From NCBI RefSeq assembly GCF_025195095.1, contig NZ_JANAVZ010000003.1, forward strand, positions 124,001-188,000: a stretch of DNA of 64,000 nucleotides, read 5' to 3'. The notes under the pieces were generated by a model. The model had not been told where the DNA came from and did no database searches. It worked only from the letters and a program-made list of their open reading frames with translations. Positions within the stretch are counted from its first letter, which is position 1; each line of letters begins with the position of its first letter. Of the stretch, positions 8,756-16,958 are shown piece by piece. This stretch comes from Paracoccus maritimus. Lineage in GTDB: Bacteria > Pseudomonadota > Alphaproteobacteria > Rhodobacterales > Rhodobacteraceae. The position numbers and the translations under genes were made by a program.

Positions 8756-9007
8756 ATGACCACCCAGAACAAGTTTTTCGACGATATTTCGCAATTGATG
8801 ACCAACGCCATGGGTGTCGCCCAAGGCGCCAGATCCGAGGCCGAGACCGCGATGAAGGGCTGGGTCGACCGCTTTCTGGCGGACCGGGACTTCGTGACCC
8901 GCGAGGAATTCGAAGCGGTTCGCGACATGGCCATCAAGGCCCGGACCGAGAATGCCGACCTGAAGGCACGGCTGGATGCGCTGGAAGCCGCACAGCGGCA
9001 GGAATGA
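8756..9007 (+). CDS. ubiK: Ubiquinone biosynthesis accessory factor UbiK (BMFP domain, YqiC-like)
   Basis: An 83-residue helical protein. The first half is an amphipathic helix (NKFFDDISQLMTNAMGVAQGARSEAETAMKGW, shown here in part only as a segment of residues 5-37), and the second half is a coiled coil beginning FVTREEFEAVRDMAIKAR and ending DLKARLDALEA. This is the BMFP/YqiC layout, in which the protein trimerises, binds membranes and assists the UbiJ-centred ubiquinone assembly complex in aerobic Q synthesis. It stands alone, divergent from the efflux operon and convergent with the DUF6476 gene, with AAGGG upstream of its ATG. Identification by pattern is good; the biochemical role is carried over from the family. 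Confidence 0.85.
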   Translation: MTTQNKFFDDISQLMTNAMGVAQGARSEAETAMKGWVDRFLADRDFVTREEFEAVRDMAIKARTENADLKARLDALEAAQRQE

Positions 9008-9022
9008 TCGTCGGCGTCCGGT

Positions 9023-9352
9023 TCAGGGCGACGCGGCCCCTGCCGGCGGCAGTACGATCCGGTCGCGCAGCGCGCCGGCGCGATCATAGATCAGCACGTC
9101 GCCCGACCCCGTGACGACGACGATATAGTTGCGCGCGAAGGTGACCGCCTCGGCCTGCGCGCCATCCGGAAGGGCAATTTCGGGCGGCAGGTCGGGCAGT
9201 GGCGCATCCTGCAACCGAAACCACAGCAGCGCCACCAGCGCGATCATCCCCAACCCCATGACCAGCGCCAGCCCGGTGACCAGCGACTTCAAGAAGCGCA
9301 GTTCGGGAACCGCTTTCGCAGCCTTGTTCCAGTCGTTATCATCATCATCCAT
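9023..9352 (-). CDS. DUF6476 family single-pass membrane protein
   Basis: A 109-residue protein of unknown function that I associate with the Rhodobacterales family DUF6476. It has a short acidic start (MDDDDNDWN), one strong transmembrane helix (about residues 27-50, TGLALVMGLGMIALVALLWF) and a small C-terminal domain with DLPPEIALPDGA, ARNYIVVVTGSGDVLIYD, consistent with a beta-hairpin domain outside the membrane. Its start codon and that of the divergent rluD-like gene share one CATG, so each gene has its translation signals inside the other. An AAGG motif about nine bases upstream, within the rluD-like coding region, could be its ribosome site. Confidence 0.75.
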   Translation of the reverse strand: MDDDDNDWNKAAKAVPELRFLKSLVTGLALVMGLGMIALVALLWFRLQDAPLPDLPPEIALPDGAQAEAVTFARNYIVVVTGSGDVLIYDRAGALRDRIVLPPAGAASP

Positions 9353-10388
9353 GTCGAACCTTGTCGTCACCATCCCGGCCGATCCGCCTGACCGGCTTGA
9401 TAAGGCGCTTGCGCTGGCGGTGCCAGAGGAAGCGGCGCTGTCGCGGTCGCGCCTGTCGCGACTGATCGCGGATGGCGCGGTCAGCGGGCCGGACGGCATC
9501 GCCCGCGACGGCAAGGCGCGCGTCATGCCGGGGCAGGAATACCGGATCGCCCTGCCAGACCCCGAGCCCGTCGCCACCCTGCCCGAACCGATCCCTCTGA
9601 ACATCGCCTACGAGGATGACGATCTTATCGTCATCGACAAAGTGGCGGGCATGGTCGTTCATCCTGCGCCCGGCAGTCCGTCGGGCACGCTGGTCAACGC
9701 CCTTCTGGCCCATTGCGGCGACAGCCTGTCGGGGATCGGCGGCGAAAAGCGGCCCGGTATCGTGCACCGGATCGACAAGGACACGTCGGGGTTGCTGGTG
9801 GCCGCGAAATCCGATCGCGCCCATCACGGTCTGGCCGCCCAGTTCGAGGCACACAGCGCTCAGCGGCGCTATCTGGCGCTGGCGCATGGCGTGATCGACG
9901 GTGCGGATGCACGTCTTCGCGGAACGCCCGGTATCAGTTTCGAGGACGGCGGCGTGCTGAAGATCACCTCTCGGCTGGCGCGCCACGGCACCGACCGTCA
10001 GAAACAGGCCGTCTATTTCGACAAGGGGCGCCACGCCGTGACCCGTGCGCGCATGCTGGAACGGTTTGGCCATCCGCCTTGCGCGATGCTGGTCGAATGC
10101 AGGCTGGAAACGGGACGGACCCACCAGATCCGTGTTCACATGGCCCATGCCGGGCTGGGCCTGATCGGTGATCCCGTCTATGGCGGTGCGCGCCGCGCCT
10201 CGGCACGGGCGCTGGGGACGGCGGCAGCGGAGGTCGCAGCCTTTCCACGCCAGGCGCTGCATGCGGCCCATCTGGGTTTTCGCCACCCTGTCACCGGCGC
10301 AGACCTGACCTTCGACAGCGCGCTGCCGGCGGACATGGCCGCGCTTCTGGACGGCCTGCGGGGGCGCGATGCCTTGACAGGATCGTGA
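9351..10388 (+). CDS. RluA-family 23S rRNA pseudouridine synthase (RluD-like)
   Basis: This enzyme isomerises uridine to pseudouridine in large-subunit rRNA. The 345-residue product has an N-terminal S4 RNA-binding domain (RLDKALALAVPEEAALSRSRL...GRAV-like, residues 12-75) followed by the RluA catalytic core. The catalytic motif is IVHRIDKDTSGLLVAAKS (Asp in RIDKDTSG, about residue 140), and GRTHQIRVHMAHAGLGLIGDPVYG closes the active site. The chosen start gives the standard family N-terminus. The alternative upstream reading only runs antisense to the DUF6476 gene. No Shine-Dalgarno is visible before the ATG. It lies upstream of rpoH, as in other Rhodobacterales. RluD versus RluC specificity cannot be fixed here. 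Confidence 0.9.
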   Translation: MSNLVVTIPADPPDRLDKALALAVPEEAALSRSRLSRLIADGAVSGPDGIARDGKARVMPGQEYRIALPDPEPVATLPEPIPLNIAYEDDDLIVIDKVAGMVVHPAPGSPSGTLVNALLAHCGDSLSGIGGEKRPGIVHRIDKDTSGLLVAAKSDRAHHGLAAQFEAHSAQRRYLALAHGVIDGADARLRGTPGISFEDGGVLKITSRLARHGTDRQKQAVYFDKGRHAVTRARMLERFGHPPCAMLVECRLETGRTHQIRVHMAHAGLGLIGDPVYGGARRASARALGTAAAEVAAFPRQALHAAHLGFRHPVTGADLTFDSALPADMAALLDGLRGRDALTGS

Positions 10389-10402
10389 TGCGTTCCCAGA
10401 TT
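10374..10402 (+). promoter_or_regulatory. Possible rpoH promoter inside the end of the pseudouridine synthase gene
   Basis: A near-consensus -35 (TTGACA, read with the following base as TTGACAG) is followed after 17 bp by CAGATT, a weak -10. It would start transcription about 120 bp before rpoH. The perfect -35 is notable, but the weak -10 keeps confidence low. Confidence 0.35.
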
Positions 10403-10532
10403 GTCTGATCCCGATATCCCGCCAGAATATGGTTCAAGCCGTCCCACTTGTCGGGCGACCGCGAAGGCCGCATCGGCGGAACCCCGTCTGCGCTGCGCGC
10501 GTTTCCCCTCACACTGAACAAGGCCCCGCGTC

Positions 10533-11441
10533 ATGGCAAATTATGGAAATCTTCCGGCCCCCAGTCCCGAACAGGGTCTTAACCGCTATCTTCAGGAGAT
10601 CCGCAAGTTCCCCCTGCTGGAACCGGAAGAAGAATACATGCTTGCCAAGGCATGGGCCGACCATGAGGACAGCGAGGCAGCCCACCGCCTGGTGACCAGC
10701 CATCTGCGGCTGGCTGCCAAGATTGCGATGGGTTATCGCGGTTACGGTCTTCCCCAGGCCGAGGTTATCAGCGAGGCGAATGTCGGCCTGATGCAGGCCG
10801 TCAAGCGTTTCGATCCCGAACGCGGCTTCCGTCTGGCGACCTATGCGATGTGGTGGATCCGCGCCTCGATCCAGGAATACATCCTGCGGTCGTGGTCCTT
10901 GGTGAAGATGGGCACCACCAGCGCGCAGAAGAAGCTGTTCTTCAATCTGCGCAAGGCCAAGTCCAAGATCGGTGCGCTGGAGGATGGCGATCTGCGGCCC
11001 GAGAACGTCGCCCAGATCGCCACCGACCTGAACGTGACCGAACAGGAAGTCATCGACATGAACCGCCGGATGTCGGGCGGCGATGCGTCGTTGAACGCCA
11101 CGGTCGGCTCGGCGGACGGGGATTCGACCGCACAATGGCAGGACTGGCTGGAAGACGAAGACGCCAATCAGGCCGACAGCTATGCCGAAACCGAGGAACT
11201 GGACACCAGGCGCCAGATGCTGATGGCCGCGATGGACGTTCTGAACGATCGCGAGAAGGACATCCTGATGGAACGGCGGCTGCGCGATGATCCGATGACG
11301 CTTGAGGATCTGTCCAGCCGCTATGATGTCAGCCGCGAGCGGATTCGCCAGATCGAAGTGCGCGCCTTCGAGAAGTTGCAGGACCGGATGCGCGTCCTGG
11401 CCCGTGAAAAAGGCATGCGGGTGCCCGGAACGACCGAGTGA
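10533..11441 (+). CDS. rpoH: RNA polymerase heat-shock sigma factor, RpoHI type
   Basis: A 302-residue sigma-32-type factor that directs RNA polymerase to heat-shock promoters. Region 2 is complete, with GYRGYGLPQAEVISEANVGLM and DPERGFRLATYAMWWIRASIQEYILRSW. The RpoH box-like QKKLFFNLRKAK follows, and region 4 has the helix-turn-helix LEDLSSRYDVSRERIRQIEVRAFEKLQ. The opening NLPAPSPEQGLNRYLQEIRKFPLL and the neighbouring rluD-like gene fit RpoHI of Rhodobacter rather than RpoHII. In E. coli, RpoH levels are set by mRNA structure and proteolysis; nothing comparable can be judged from this leader. AAGG lies about ten bases before the ATG. Confidence 0.96.
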   Translation: MANYGNLPAPSPEQGLNRYLQEIRKFPLLEPEEEYMLAKAWADHEDSEAAHRLVTSHLRLAAKIAMGYRGYGLPQAEVISEANVGLMQAVKRFDPERGFRLATYAMWWIRASIQEYILRSWSLVKMGTTSAQKKLFFNLRKAKSKIGALEDGDLRPENVAQIATDLNVTEQEVIDMNRRMSGGDASLNATVGSADGDSTAQWQDWLEDEDANQADSYAETEELDTRRQMLMAAMDVLNDREKDILMERRLRDDPMTLEDLSSRYDVSRERIRQIEVRAFEKLQDRMRVLAREKGMRVPGTTE

Positions 11442-11480
11442 CGGCGACCCGCGACCGCGACCGGTCTTCCGGCGATCAGA

Positions 11481-11508
11481 TTGACCTGATGCGCGCCTGC
11501 GCTATGGT
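11481..11508 (+). promoter_or_regulatory. Probable promoter for the gene after rpoH
   Basis: TTGACC, a 16-bp spacer and TATGGT lie about 30 bp before the start of the membrane protein gene. Both hexamers are close to consensus and the spacing is acceptable, so this gene probably does not depend on rpoH read-through. Confidence 0.5.
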
Positions 11509-11537
11509 CGCCTGAACGACAGGCAGACCGGATAGAC

Positions 11538-12560
11538 ATGACCGCGCTGAGCGAATTTCAACGGCTCGAGGCTCAGGGCTCGTGGCGCGAGACGCCCCGT
11601 GCCAGGCTGCGCGAGGTGGTCGTGTCGGTTGGGGACGCCACGCTGATCCTGACCGATCCTAAATCCGATGCACCGTTGTCGCACTGGTCGCTGCCCGCCA
11701 TTGCCCGCCTGAACCCCGGCCAGATCCCGGCGATCTATTCGCCAGATCCCGAAGGCGAGGGCGAGACGGTCGAAATCGACGACCGGCTGATGATCGAGGC
11801 GATCGAACGCGTGCACCGCGCCATCGCGTCGCACCGCGCGCATCCGGGTCGGCTGCGCGGCGGTCTGACCATCGTCGCCGCGATGACGATGCTGGGCGCC
11901 GCAGTGATGTGGCTTCCCGGCGCGATCATCGGCCATGCCTCCCGAATCGCCCCGCCCGCGCAGGCACGACAGATCGGTCTGGCGACATTGGCCGATCTGG
12001 AACGCAGCACCGGCGCCGTCTGCGCACGCAAATCGGGCCAGGCGGTTCTGGACTGGCTGGCGCCCCAACTTGTCGAAGACGACGCGCTGCTGCGCGTGGT
12101 GCCCGGACCGCTGAACGGCGCGCTGCGTCTGCCCGGCGATGTCTATGTGCTGGGCGACGACCTTCTGGACGGCGCCGCCGGTCCCGAAGCCGCGGCCGGA
12201 CATCTGGTCGCGGCAAGCCTTGCCGCCGATCCCGACGAGATCACTCACGAGGCGCTGGACCATGCGGGCCTGCGCGCCGCGTTGCAACTGATGACGCTTG
12301 GCGATCTGCCGCAGCGCGCGATGACCGGCTATGGTGAACAGCTGTTGTCGCGTGCTGTGCCGCGCCCGGACACACCCGACCTGCTGGCAGCGCTGGAATC
12401 GGCCGGTGTTCCGGCTGAACCCTATGCGAACAGTATCGATCCGACCGGTGCATCCGTGCTGCCGCTGATCGAGGGCGATGCGTTTCGTGACCAGTTGCCG
12501 GAACGGCCGCTGCTGACCGACGAACAATGGCTGGCACTGCAGCAGATCTGCGCCGGCTGA
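11538..12560 (+). CDS. Conserved membrane protein resembling an M48-like peptidase without the HExxH motif
   Basis: A 340-residue protein. Residues 1-105 look cytosolic, followed by a single hydrophobic segment (about 112-135, LTIVAAMTMLGAAVMWLPGAI) and a soluble C-terminal part. The stretch GALRLPGDVYVLGDDLLDGAAGPEAAAGHLVAA (about residues 200-230; only parts quoted: LRLPGDVYVLGDDLLD) lines up by pattern with M48 peptidases, where NAFALPGGYIYVTRGLL is followed by the HExxH zinc site. Here that site reads GHLVAAS, so zinc binding and catalysis should be lost. Function is unknown; a scaffold or regulatory pseudo-protease is possible. It has its own probable promoter and converges on the methyltransferase gene with a 31-bp gap. 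The M48 link is my inference and needs a profile search. Confidence 0.65.
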   Translation: MTALSEFQRLEAQGSWRETPRARLREVVVSVGDATLILTDPKSDAPLSHWSLPAIARLNPGQIPAIYSPDPEGEGETVEIDDRLMIEAIERVHRAIASHRAHPGRLRGGLTIVAAMTMLGAAVMWLPGAIIGHASRIAPPAQARQIGLATLADLERSTGAVCARKSGQAVLDWLAPQLVEDDALLRVVPGPLNGALRLPGDVYVLGDDLLDGAAGPEAAAGHLVAASLAADPDEITHEALDHAGLRAALQLMTLGDLPQRAMTGYGEQLLSRAVPRPDTPDLLAALESAGVPAEPYANSIDPTGASVLPLIEGDAFRDQLPERPLLTDEQWLALQQICAG

Positions 12561-12591
12561 TACCTGCGGCCGGCGGCCTGAAACGCAGGGT

Positions 12592-13536
12592 TCAGACTGG
12601 CAGATGCTGCGCAGACCCGCCCGCCCCGTGCGGGTCTTGCAGGGCCAAAGGCCGTTTGACCGCGTGAACCACATGCCCGTGGATCGGCGCCCCACCATCC
12701 TGCCGCAGCACGCCCGGCATGAAACGGACCTCGAATCCCGCCTGATCCAGCAGCTCGGCAAGATGTGCCTGTGCGTGGGCATAACGGCGCGTCGGGCGCA
12801 GGACGTAGGCTTCGGGCCCGGTATGCGTCTCGACCGTGAAGGCGAACCGTCCACCCGGGCGCAGTGCCTGGGACACCCATCCGACGATCCGTTCAAGCGC
12901 GCCGAGATAGGCAAAGACATCGGCGGCCGTGATCACGTCCCAGACCGCCTGCGGCGGCGCCAGCCGGGACAGGTCGTGCTTTTCCAGCCGGTCATAGATG
13001 CCCTTCTGCCGCGCCGCCCGAAGCATTTCCGTCGAAATGTCCCAGCCCTCCAGCCATTCGGACCCCGCGCGCAATTCCGCACCCATCAAGCCCGTGCCGC
13101 ATCCCAGATCGAGAACGCGCCCGAAGGGCGAACTCAGCATCTGTGCCATCAGGTGCGGTGCCCGATAGTCCAACCGATCCAGCAATGCGGCATCGAATCC
13201 CGGCGCATATTGATCGAACAGTGTTTCGACAAAGGCCGACGGCATCGCATCCGCCAGCGACCGGTCGCGCAGCAGGTCGCGCCGCAACCCCGCCCCCAGC
13301 CGATCGGCGGGATCGGCGGCAATCGCCGCCTCGAAGGCGGTTTCGGCACCAGGCAGCGCGGCATCGGCACGGATCTCACCCAGGCGGAACCACCCGGCGG
13401 CCCATCCGGGCACAAGGTCCAGCGCCTGAAGATACAGGTCGGCGGCGGCGGCGGGATCGCCGGGCAGCAGCGCCTCGGCATACTCGGCGCGACGATCGGC
13501 AAGCAGATCGCCGGACGACAGGGAAATGGGAATCAT
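12592..13536 (-). CDS. SAM-dependent methyltransferase with N-terminal TPR-like region
   Basis: A 314-residue protein. Residues 1-95 hold TPR-like helices (YAEALLPGDPAAAADLYLQALDL and WFRLGEIRADAALPGAETAF). The remainder is a class I methyltransferase: motif I is VLDLGCGTGLMGAEL (about residue 150), the acidic loop after strand 2 is EGWDISTEMLRAA, and DVITAADVFAYLG follows. This layout matches a group of Rhodobacterales and rhizobial TPR-methyltransferases whose substrate is unknown. The start MIPISLSSGDLL gives a clean TPR N-terminus; a longer reading is compositionally unlike protein. It is upstream of nothing obvious in its own direction and follows NAD kinase by 83 bp. Confidence 0.85.
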   Translation of the reverse strand: MIPISLSSGDLLADRRAEYAEALLPGDPAAAADLYLQALDLVPGWAAGWFRLGEIRADAALPGAETAFEAAIAADPADRLGAGLRRDLLRDRSLADAMPSAFVETLFDQYAPGFDAALLDRLDYRAPHLMAQMLSSPFGRVLDLGCGTGLMGAELRAGSEWLEGWDISTEMLRAARQKGIYDRLEKHDLSRLAPPQAVWDVITAADVFAYLGALERIVGWVSQALRPGGRFAFTVETHTGPEAYVLRPTRRYAHAQAHLAELLDQAGFEVRFMPGVLRQDGGAPIHGHVVHAVKRPLALQDPHGAGGSAQHLPV

Positions 13537-13619
13537 GACAACTCGGGGAAAGCATGGGACGGTTCGCCCACCAGCGCCATTTACGCCTGGCGGTAGGGCG
13601 GTCAAGGGGTCAGGCGCCG

Positions 13620-14381
13620 TCAGACGAATTGTTCGCGCAGCAGCCGTTCCTCCAGCCCGTGACCGCGGTCGAACAACAGCCGATGCCGGATATCCGCGGC
13701 ACTGCGGATCGAGACCCGCGTGACATGGCGGACCGACCGCGAATCCGCGTCCGCCATCACCGGACGACGGTCGGGCGTCAGCACCTCGATATCGACATGC
13801 GCGGATTTCGGCAGCAGGGCACCGCGCCATCTGCGCGGACGGAACGGCGCGATGGCCGTCAGCGCCAGCACCTCGGACCCGATCGGCAGGATCGGGCCAT
13901 GTGCGGAATAGTTGTAGGCCGTCGATCCCGCCGGCGTGGACACCAGCGCGCCGTCGCAGACCAGTTCCGCCATCCGCATCTTGCCGTCGACATGAATGCG
14001 CAGCTTGGCCGCCTGCGGCCCCTCGCGCAGCAGGCTGACCTCGTTGATGGCCAGCGCGTCATGGGTGGTGCCGTCGGCACATAGCGCATGCATCCGCAGC
14101 GGGTTGATGACGGCCTCTTCTGCGGCCAGCAGGCGACGCGGCAGATCATCTTCCGAATAGCGGTTCATCAGGAAGCCGACGGTTCCGCGGTTCATGCCAT
14201 AGACCGGCAGATCGCGCCCCTGCATCGCGTGCAGCGTCTGCAGCATGAAGCCGTCGCCGCCCAGCGCAACGACCATCTGCGCACGATCCAGCGGAGTGTC
14301 GCCATAGCGCGCGATCAGCCGCGTCAGCGCCTCTTGCGCGGGTTCGGCATGGCTGGCGGTGAAATGCACTTCTGGCGTCAT
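13620..14381 (-). CDS. nadK: NAD kinase
   Basis: NAD kinase phosphorylates NAD+ to NADP+ in the cytosol. The 253-residue product has the three family signatures: VVALGGDGFMLQTLH (the GGDG phosphate-binding loop), GMNRGTVGFLMN and LVCDGALVSTPAGSTAYNYSA with the NAD-binding Thr/Ala/Ser residues. It is a short alphaproteobacterial form, lacking the first beta-strand extension found in E. coli. The start MTPEVHF has GAAGGG about eleven bases upstream. It is divergent from glyA and lies upstream of the methyltransferase on the same strand, so both could be cotranscribed. Confidence 0.95.
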   Translation of the reverse strand: MTPEVHFTASHAEPAQEALTRLIARYGDTPLDRAQMVVALGGDGFMLQTLHAMQGRDLPVYGMNRGTVGFLMNRYSEDDLPRRLLAAEEAVINPLRMHALCADGTTHDALAINEVSLLREGPQAAKLRIHVDGKMRMAELVCDGALVSTPAGSTAYNYSAHGPILPIGSEVLALTAIAPFRPRRWRGALLPKSAHVDIEVLTPDRRPVMADADSRSVRHVTRVSIRSAADIRHRLLFDRGHGLEERLLREQFV

Positions 14382-14560
14382 CGCGGCGCGCGCCCCTTCG
14401 TTTGTCCGGGCGCAGCATCGGACGCCCCCGCGCCGATGACAAGCCCGCCCACGCAAGGGACCCGGCACGGGATCAGCCTTTTTGCCGCTTTTCGCCAGAC
14501 CGGCGTTGCGGTATGAGAACGCAGTTTCAGCCGACCACAGCCTGAGAGGATGCGAAGGAC

Positions 14561-15856
14561 ATGAACGCTCCCACCCGCGAGACCGGATTCTTCACCGAAA
14601 CGCTGGCCAGCCGCGACCCCGACATCGCCGACGCCATCCAGAAAGAGCTGGGCCGGCAACGCGACGAGATCGAACTGATCGCATCCGAAAACATCGTCAG
14701 CCGGGCGGTGCTGGAAGCGCAGGGTTCGGTTCTGACCAACAAATATGCCGAAGGGTATCCGGGCAAGCGCTATTACGGTGGCTGCCAGTATGTCGATATC
14801 GTCGAGAACCTGGCGATCGAGCGTGCCAAGCAGTTGTTCGACTGCGAGTTCGCCAATGTCCAGCCCAACAGCGGCAGCCAGATGAACCAGGCCGTGTTCC
14901 TGGCGCTGCTGCAGCCGGGTGACACATTCATGGGTCTGGACCTGAATTCGGGTGGCCACCTGACCCATGGCAGCCCGGTGAACATGTCGGGCAAATGGTT
15001 CAATGTCATCAGCTATGGCGTGCGTCAGCAGGACCAGTTGCTGGACATGGACGCGATCGCCGAAAGCGCGCGCCAGCACAAGCCAAAGCTGATCGTCGCC
15101 GGCGGCACCGCCTACAGCCGGGTCTGGGACTGGGCCGCGTTCCGCAAGATCGCGGACGAGGTCGGCGCCTATCTGATGGTCGATATGGCCCATATCGCAG
15201 GGCTGGTCGCGGGCGGTCAGCATCCCTCGCCGCTGCCGCATGCGCATGTCGTGACCACCACCACCCACAAGTCGCTGCGCGGTCCGCGCGGCGGGATGGT
15301 CCTGACGAACGACGCCGACATCGCGAAGAAGATCAACTCGGCTGTGTTCCCCGGCCTTCAGGGCGGCCCCTTGATGCATGTGATCGCCGCCAAGGCCGTC
15401 GCCTTCGCCGAGGCGCTGGAGCCGTCGTTCAAGGACTATGCCGCACAGGTGGTCAAGAATGCGCAGGCCATGGCGGATGAACTGATGAAGGGCGGCATCG
15501 ACATCGTGTCGGGCGGCACCGACAACCATCTGTGCCTGGCCGACCTGCGTCCCAAGGGCGTCACCGGCAAGGCGACCGAGGCCGCGCTGGGGCGGGCGCA
15601 TATCACCTGCAACAAGAACGGCGTGCCGTTCGATCCGGAAAAGCCCTTCGTGACCTCGGGCATCCGCCTTGGTGCGCCTGCTGGCACGACGCGCGGCTTC
15701 AAGGAAGACGAATTCCGTCAGGTCGCCCGCTGGATCGTCGAGGTCGTGGACGGCCTTGCCGGGAATGGCGAGGACGGCAATTCCGCGGTCGAGGACAAGG
15801 TCCGCGCCGAAGTCGCCGAACTGTGCGCCCGCTTCCCGCTTTACGCGGGGATGTGA
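14561..15856 (+). CDS. glyA: Serine hydroxymethyltransferase
   Basis: A PLP enzyme that interconverts serine and glycine with tetrahydrofolate, feeding one-carbon metabolism. The 431-residue product is full length. The PLP lysine is in [16 protein letters not shown] (about residue 243). Other landmarks are [10 protein letters not shown] at the N-terminus, [16 protein letters not shown] and the tetrahydrofolate region near SGGTDNHL. The ATG has GAAGG four to eight bases upstream. The gene ends 36 bp before a strong intrinsic terminator, so it is probably monocistronic. In this organism it could support formate-derived one-carbon flow alongside formate dehydrogenase, though that link is only by pathway. 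Confidence 0.97.
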   Translation: MNAPTRETGFFTETLASRDPDIADAIQKELGRQRDEIELIASENIVSRAVLEAQGSVLTNKYAEGYPGKRYYGGCQYVDIVENLAIERAKQLFDCEFANVQPNSGSQMNQAVFLALLQPGDTFMGLDLNSGGHLTHGSPVNMSGKWFNVISYGVRQQDQLLDMDAIAESARQHKPKLIVAGGTAYSRVWDWAAFRKIADEVGAYLMVDMAHIAGLVAGGQHPSPLPHAHVVTTTTHKSLRGPRGGMVLTNDADIAKKINSAVFPGLQGGPLMHVIAAKAVAFAEALEPSFKDYAAQVVKNAQAMADELMKGGIDIVSGGTDNHLCLADLRPKGVTGKATEAALGRAHITCNKNGVPFDPEKPFVTSGIRLGAPAGTTRGFKEDEFRQVARWIVEVVDGLAGNGEDGNSAVEDKVRAEVAELCARFPLYAGM

Positions 15857-15891
15857 TCGCCGGTCCCTTTCGGACCAGACCCATCGTTCCG

Positions 15892-15923
15892 GCCCGCCGC
15901 GCAGCAACGCGGCGGGCTTTCTT
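15892..15923 (+). terminator. Intrinsic terminator of glyA
   Basis: GCCCGCCGCG and CGCGGCGGGC make a perfect 10-bp stem with a CAGCAA loop, followed by TTTCTTCT. It is a textbook rho-independent terminator 36 bp after the glyA stop codon. Confidence 0.9.
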
Positions 15924-16063
15924 CTGAATGAACGGTCGCACAGAAAAGCGACCTGCTATCCCGGTGCGGTCCGGTGAACGCGGCAGCCGCTCAAATCTGC
16001 ATTGAGTGCAATCCGTGCAGTCTGTAGATGCGACAGGAACGCATCCGATCTCCGAGCCTGCCC

Positions 16064-16954
16064 ATGACCTCTGCCCCCGACATCACCCGGCCCGACAGCA
16101 AGCCGCTGGTTGCGGCGATCTGGATGCTGGGGGCGGTCGCCTCGTTCACCTCGATGGCGGTCGCGGGGCGTGCCGTGTCGCTGGAACTGGATACGTTCGA
16201 GATCATGGCCTATCGATCGGTCGTGGGCGTGTTGATCGTGACGATCGCGATCACGCTGCGTGGCCGCTGGAATGTCATCGAGCTGCGCCATCCGATGATG
16301 CATCTGGGCCGCAACATCGCCCATTTCACCGCGCAGAACCTGTGGTTCTTCGCCATCGCGACGATTCCGCTGGCCCAGGTCTTTGCGCTGGAGTTCAGTT
16401 CGCCACTTTGGGCGTTGCTGCTGTCGCCCCTGTTTCTGGGCGAAAGGCTGACGCGCGCGCGCATCCTGTCGGCCTGCCTTGGCTTTACGGGCATCCTGTT
16501 GGTTGCACAGCCCGGCGCCGCGCCGATCACGCCGGGATTGATCGCGGCAGCGGCGGCGGCGGTCGGGTTCGCCGCCACCTATATCTTCACCAAGCGCCTG
16601 ACCGGGCTGACCCATATCCTGTGCATCCTGTTCTGGATGACCGTGATGCAGACCGTCTTCGGCTTTGTCTGCGCCGGGATCGACGGCAGTATCGCCGTTC
16701 CGTCCGCTGCCGCACTGCCTTGGGTGGCGCTGATCGGCGCCGCCGGGCTGTGCGCGCATTTCTGCATCGCCAACGCGCTTCGGGTTGCCCCCGCGACGGT
16801 GGTGATGCCGTTCGACTTTCTGCGCCTGCCGGTGGCTGCGCTGATCGGGCTGCTGTTCTATGGAGAACCCGTCGGCATCGCCGTGATCGCGGGCGCCGCC
16901 CTGATCCTGGGCGGCAACTGGCTGAACATCAGGTCCGAGGCGAAGAAGTCCTGA
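16064..16954 (+). CDS. EamA/DMT-family permease
   Basis: A drug/metabolite transporter superfamily protein with about ten transmembrane helices in two EamA repeats over 296 residues, for example VAAIWMLGAVASFTSMAVAGRAV at the start and VGIAVIAGAALILGGNWLNI at the end. The second repeat begins near LIAAAAAAVGFAATYIFTKRL. Members export amino acids, nucleotides or other small metabolites; the substrate here is unknown. The start is uncertain: another in-frame ATG lies 36 bp upstream, but neither has a good ribosome site, and the shorter form has a more usual N-terminus. It converges on the liu cluster with a short gap. Confidence 0.85.
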   Translation: MTSAPDITRPDSKPLVAAIWMLGAVASFTSMAVAGRAVSLELDTFEIMAYRSVVGVLIVTIAITLRGRWNVIELRHPMMHLGRNIAHFTAQNLWFFAIATIPLAQVFALEFSSPLWALLLSPLFLGERLTRARILSACLGFTGILLVAQPGAAPITPGLIAAAAAAVGFAATYIFTKRLTGLTHILCILFWMTVMQTVFGFVCAGIDGSIAVPSAAALPWVALIGAAGLCAHFCIANALRVAPATVVMPFDFLRLPVAALIGLLFYGEPVGIAVIAGAALILGGNWLNIRSEAKKS

Positions 16955-16958
16955 CCGC

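Noticed and set aside
10406..10411. TGATCC upstream of rpoH, resembling the -35 of RpoE-dependent promoters in Rhodobacter
   Set aside because: No matching -10 at a suitable distance, and the gene is RpoHI-like, whereas the RpoE-controlled factor is RpoHII.
16028..16063. Longer N-terminus for the EamA permease
   Set aside because: The upstream ATG lacks a ribosome site and adds a basic stretch unlike relatives; kept only as an alternative.
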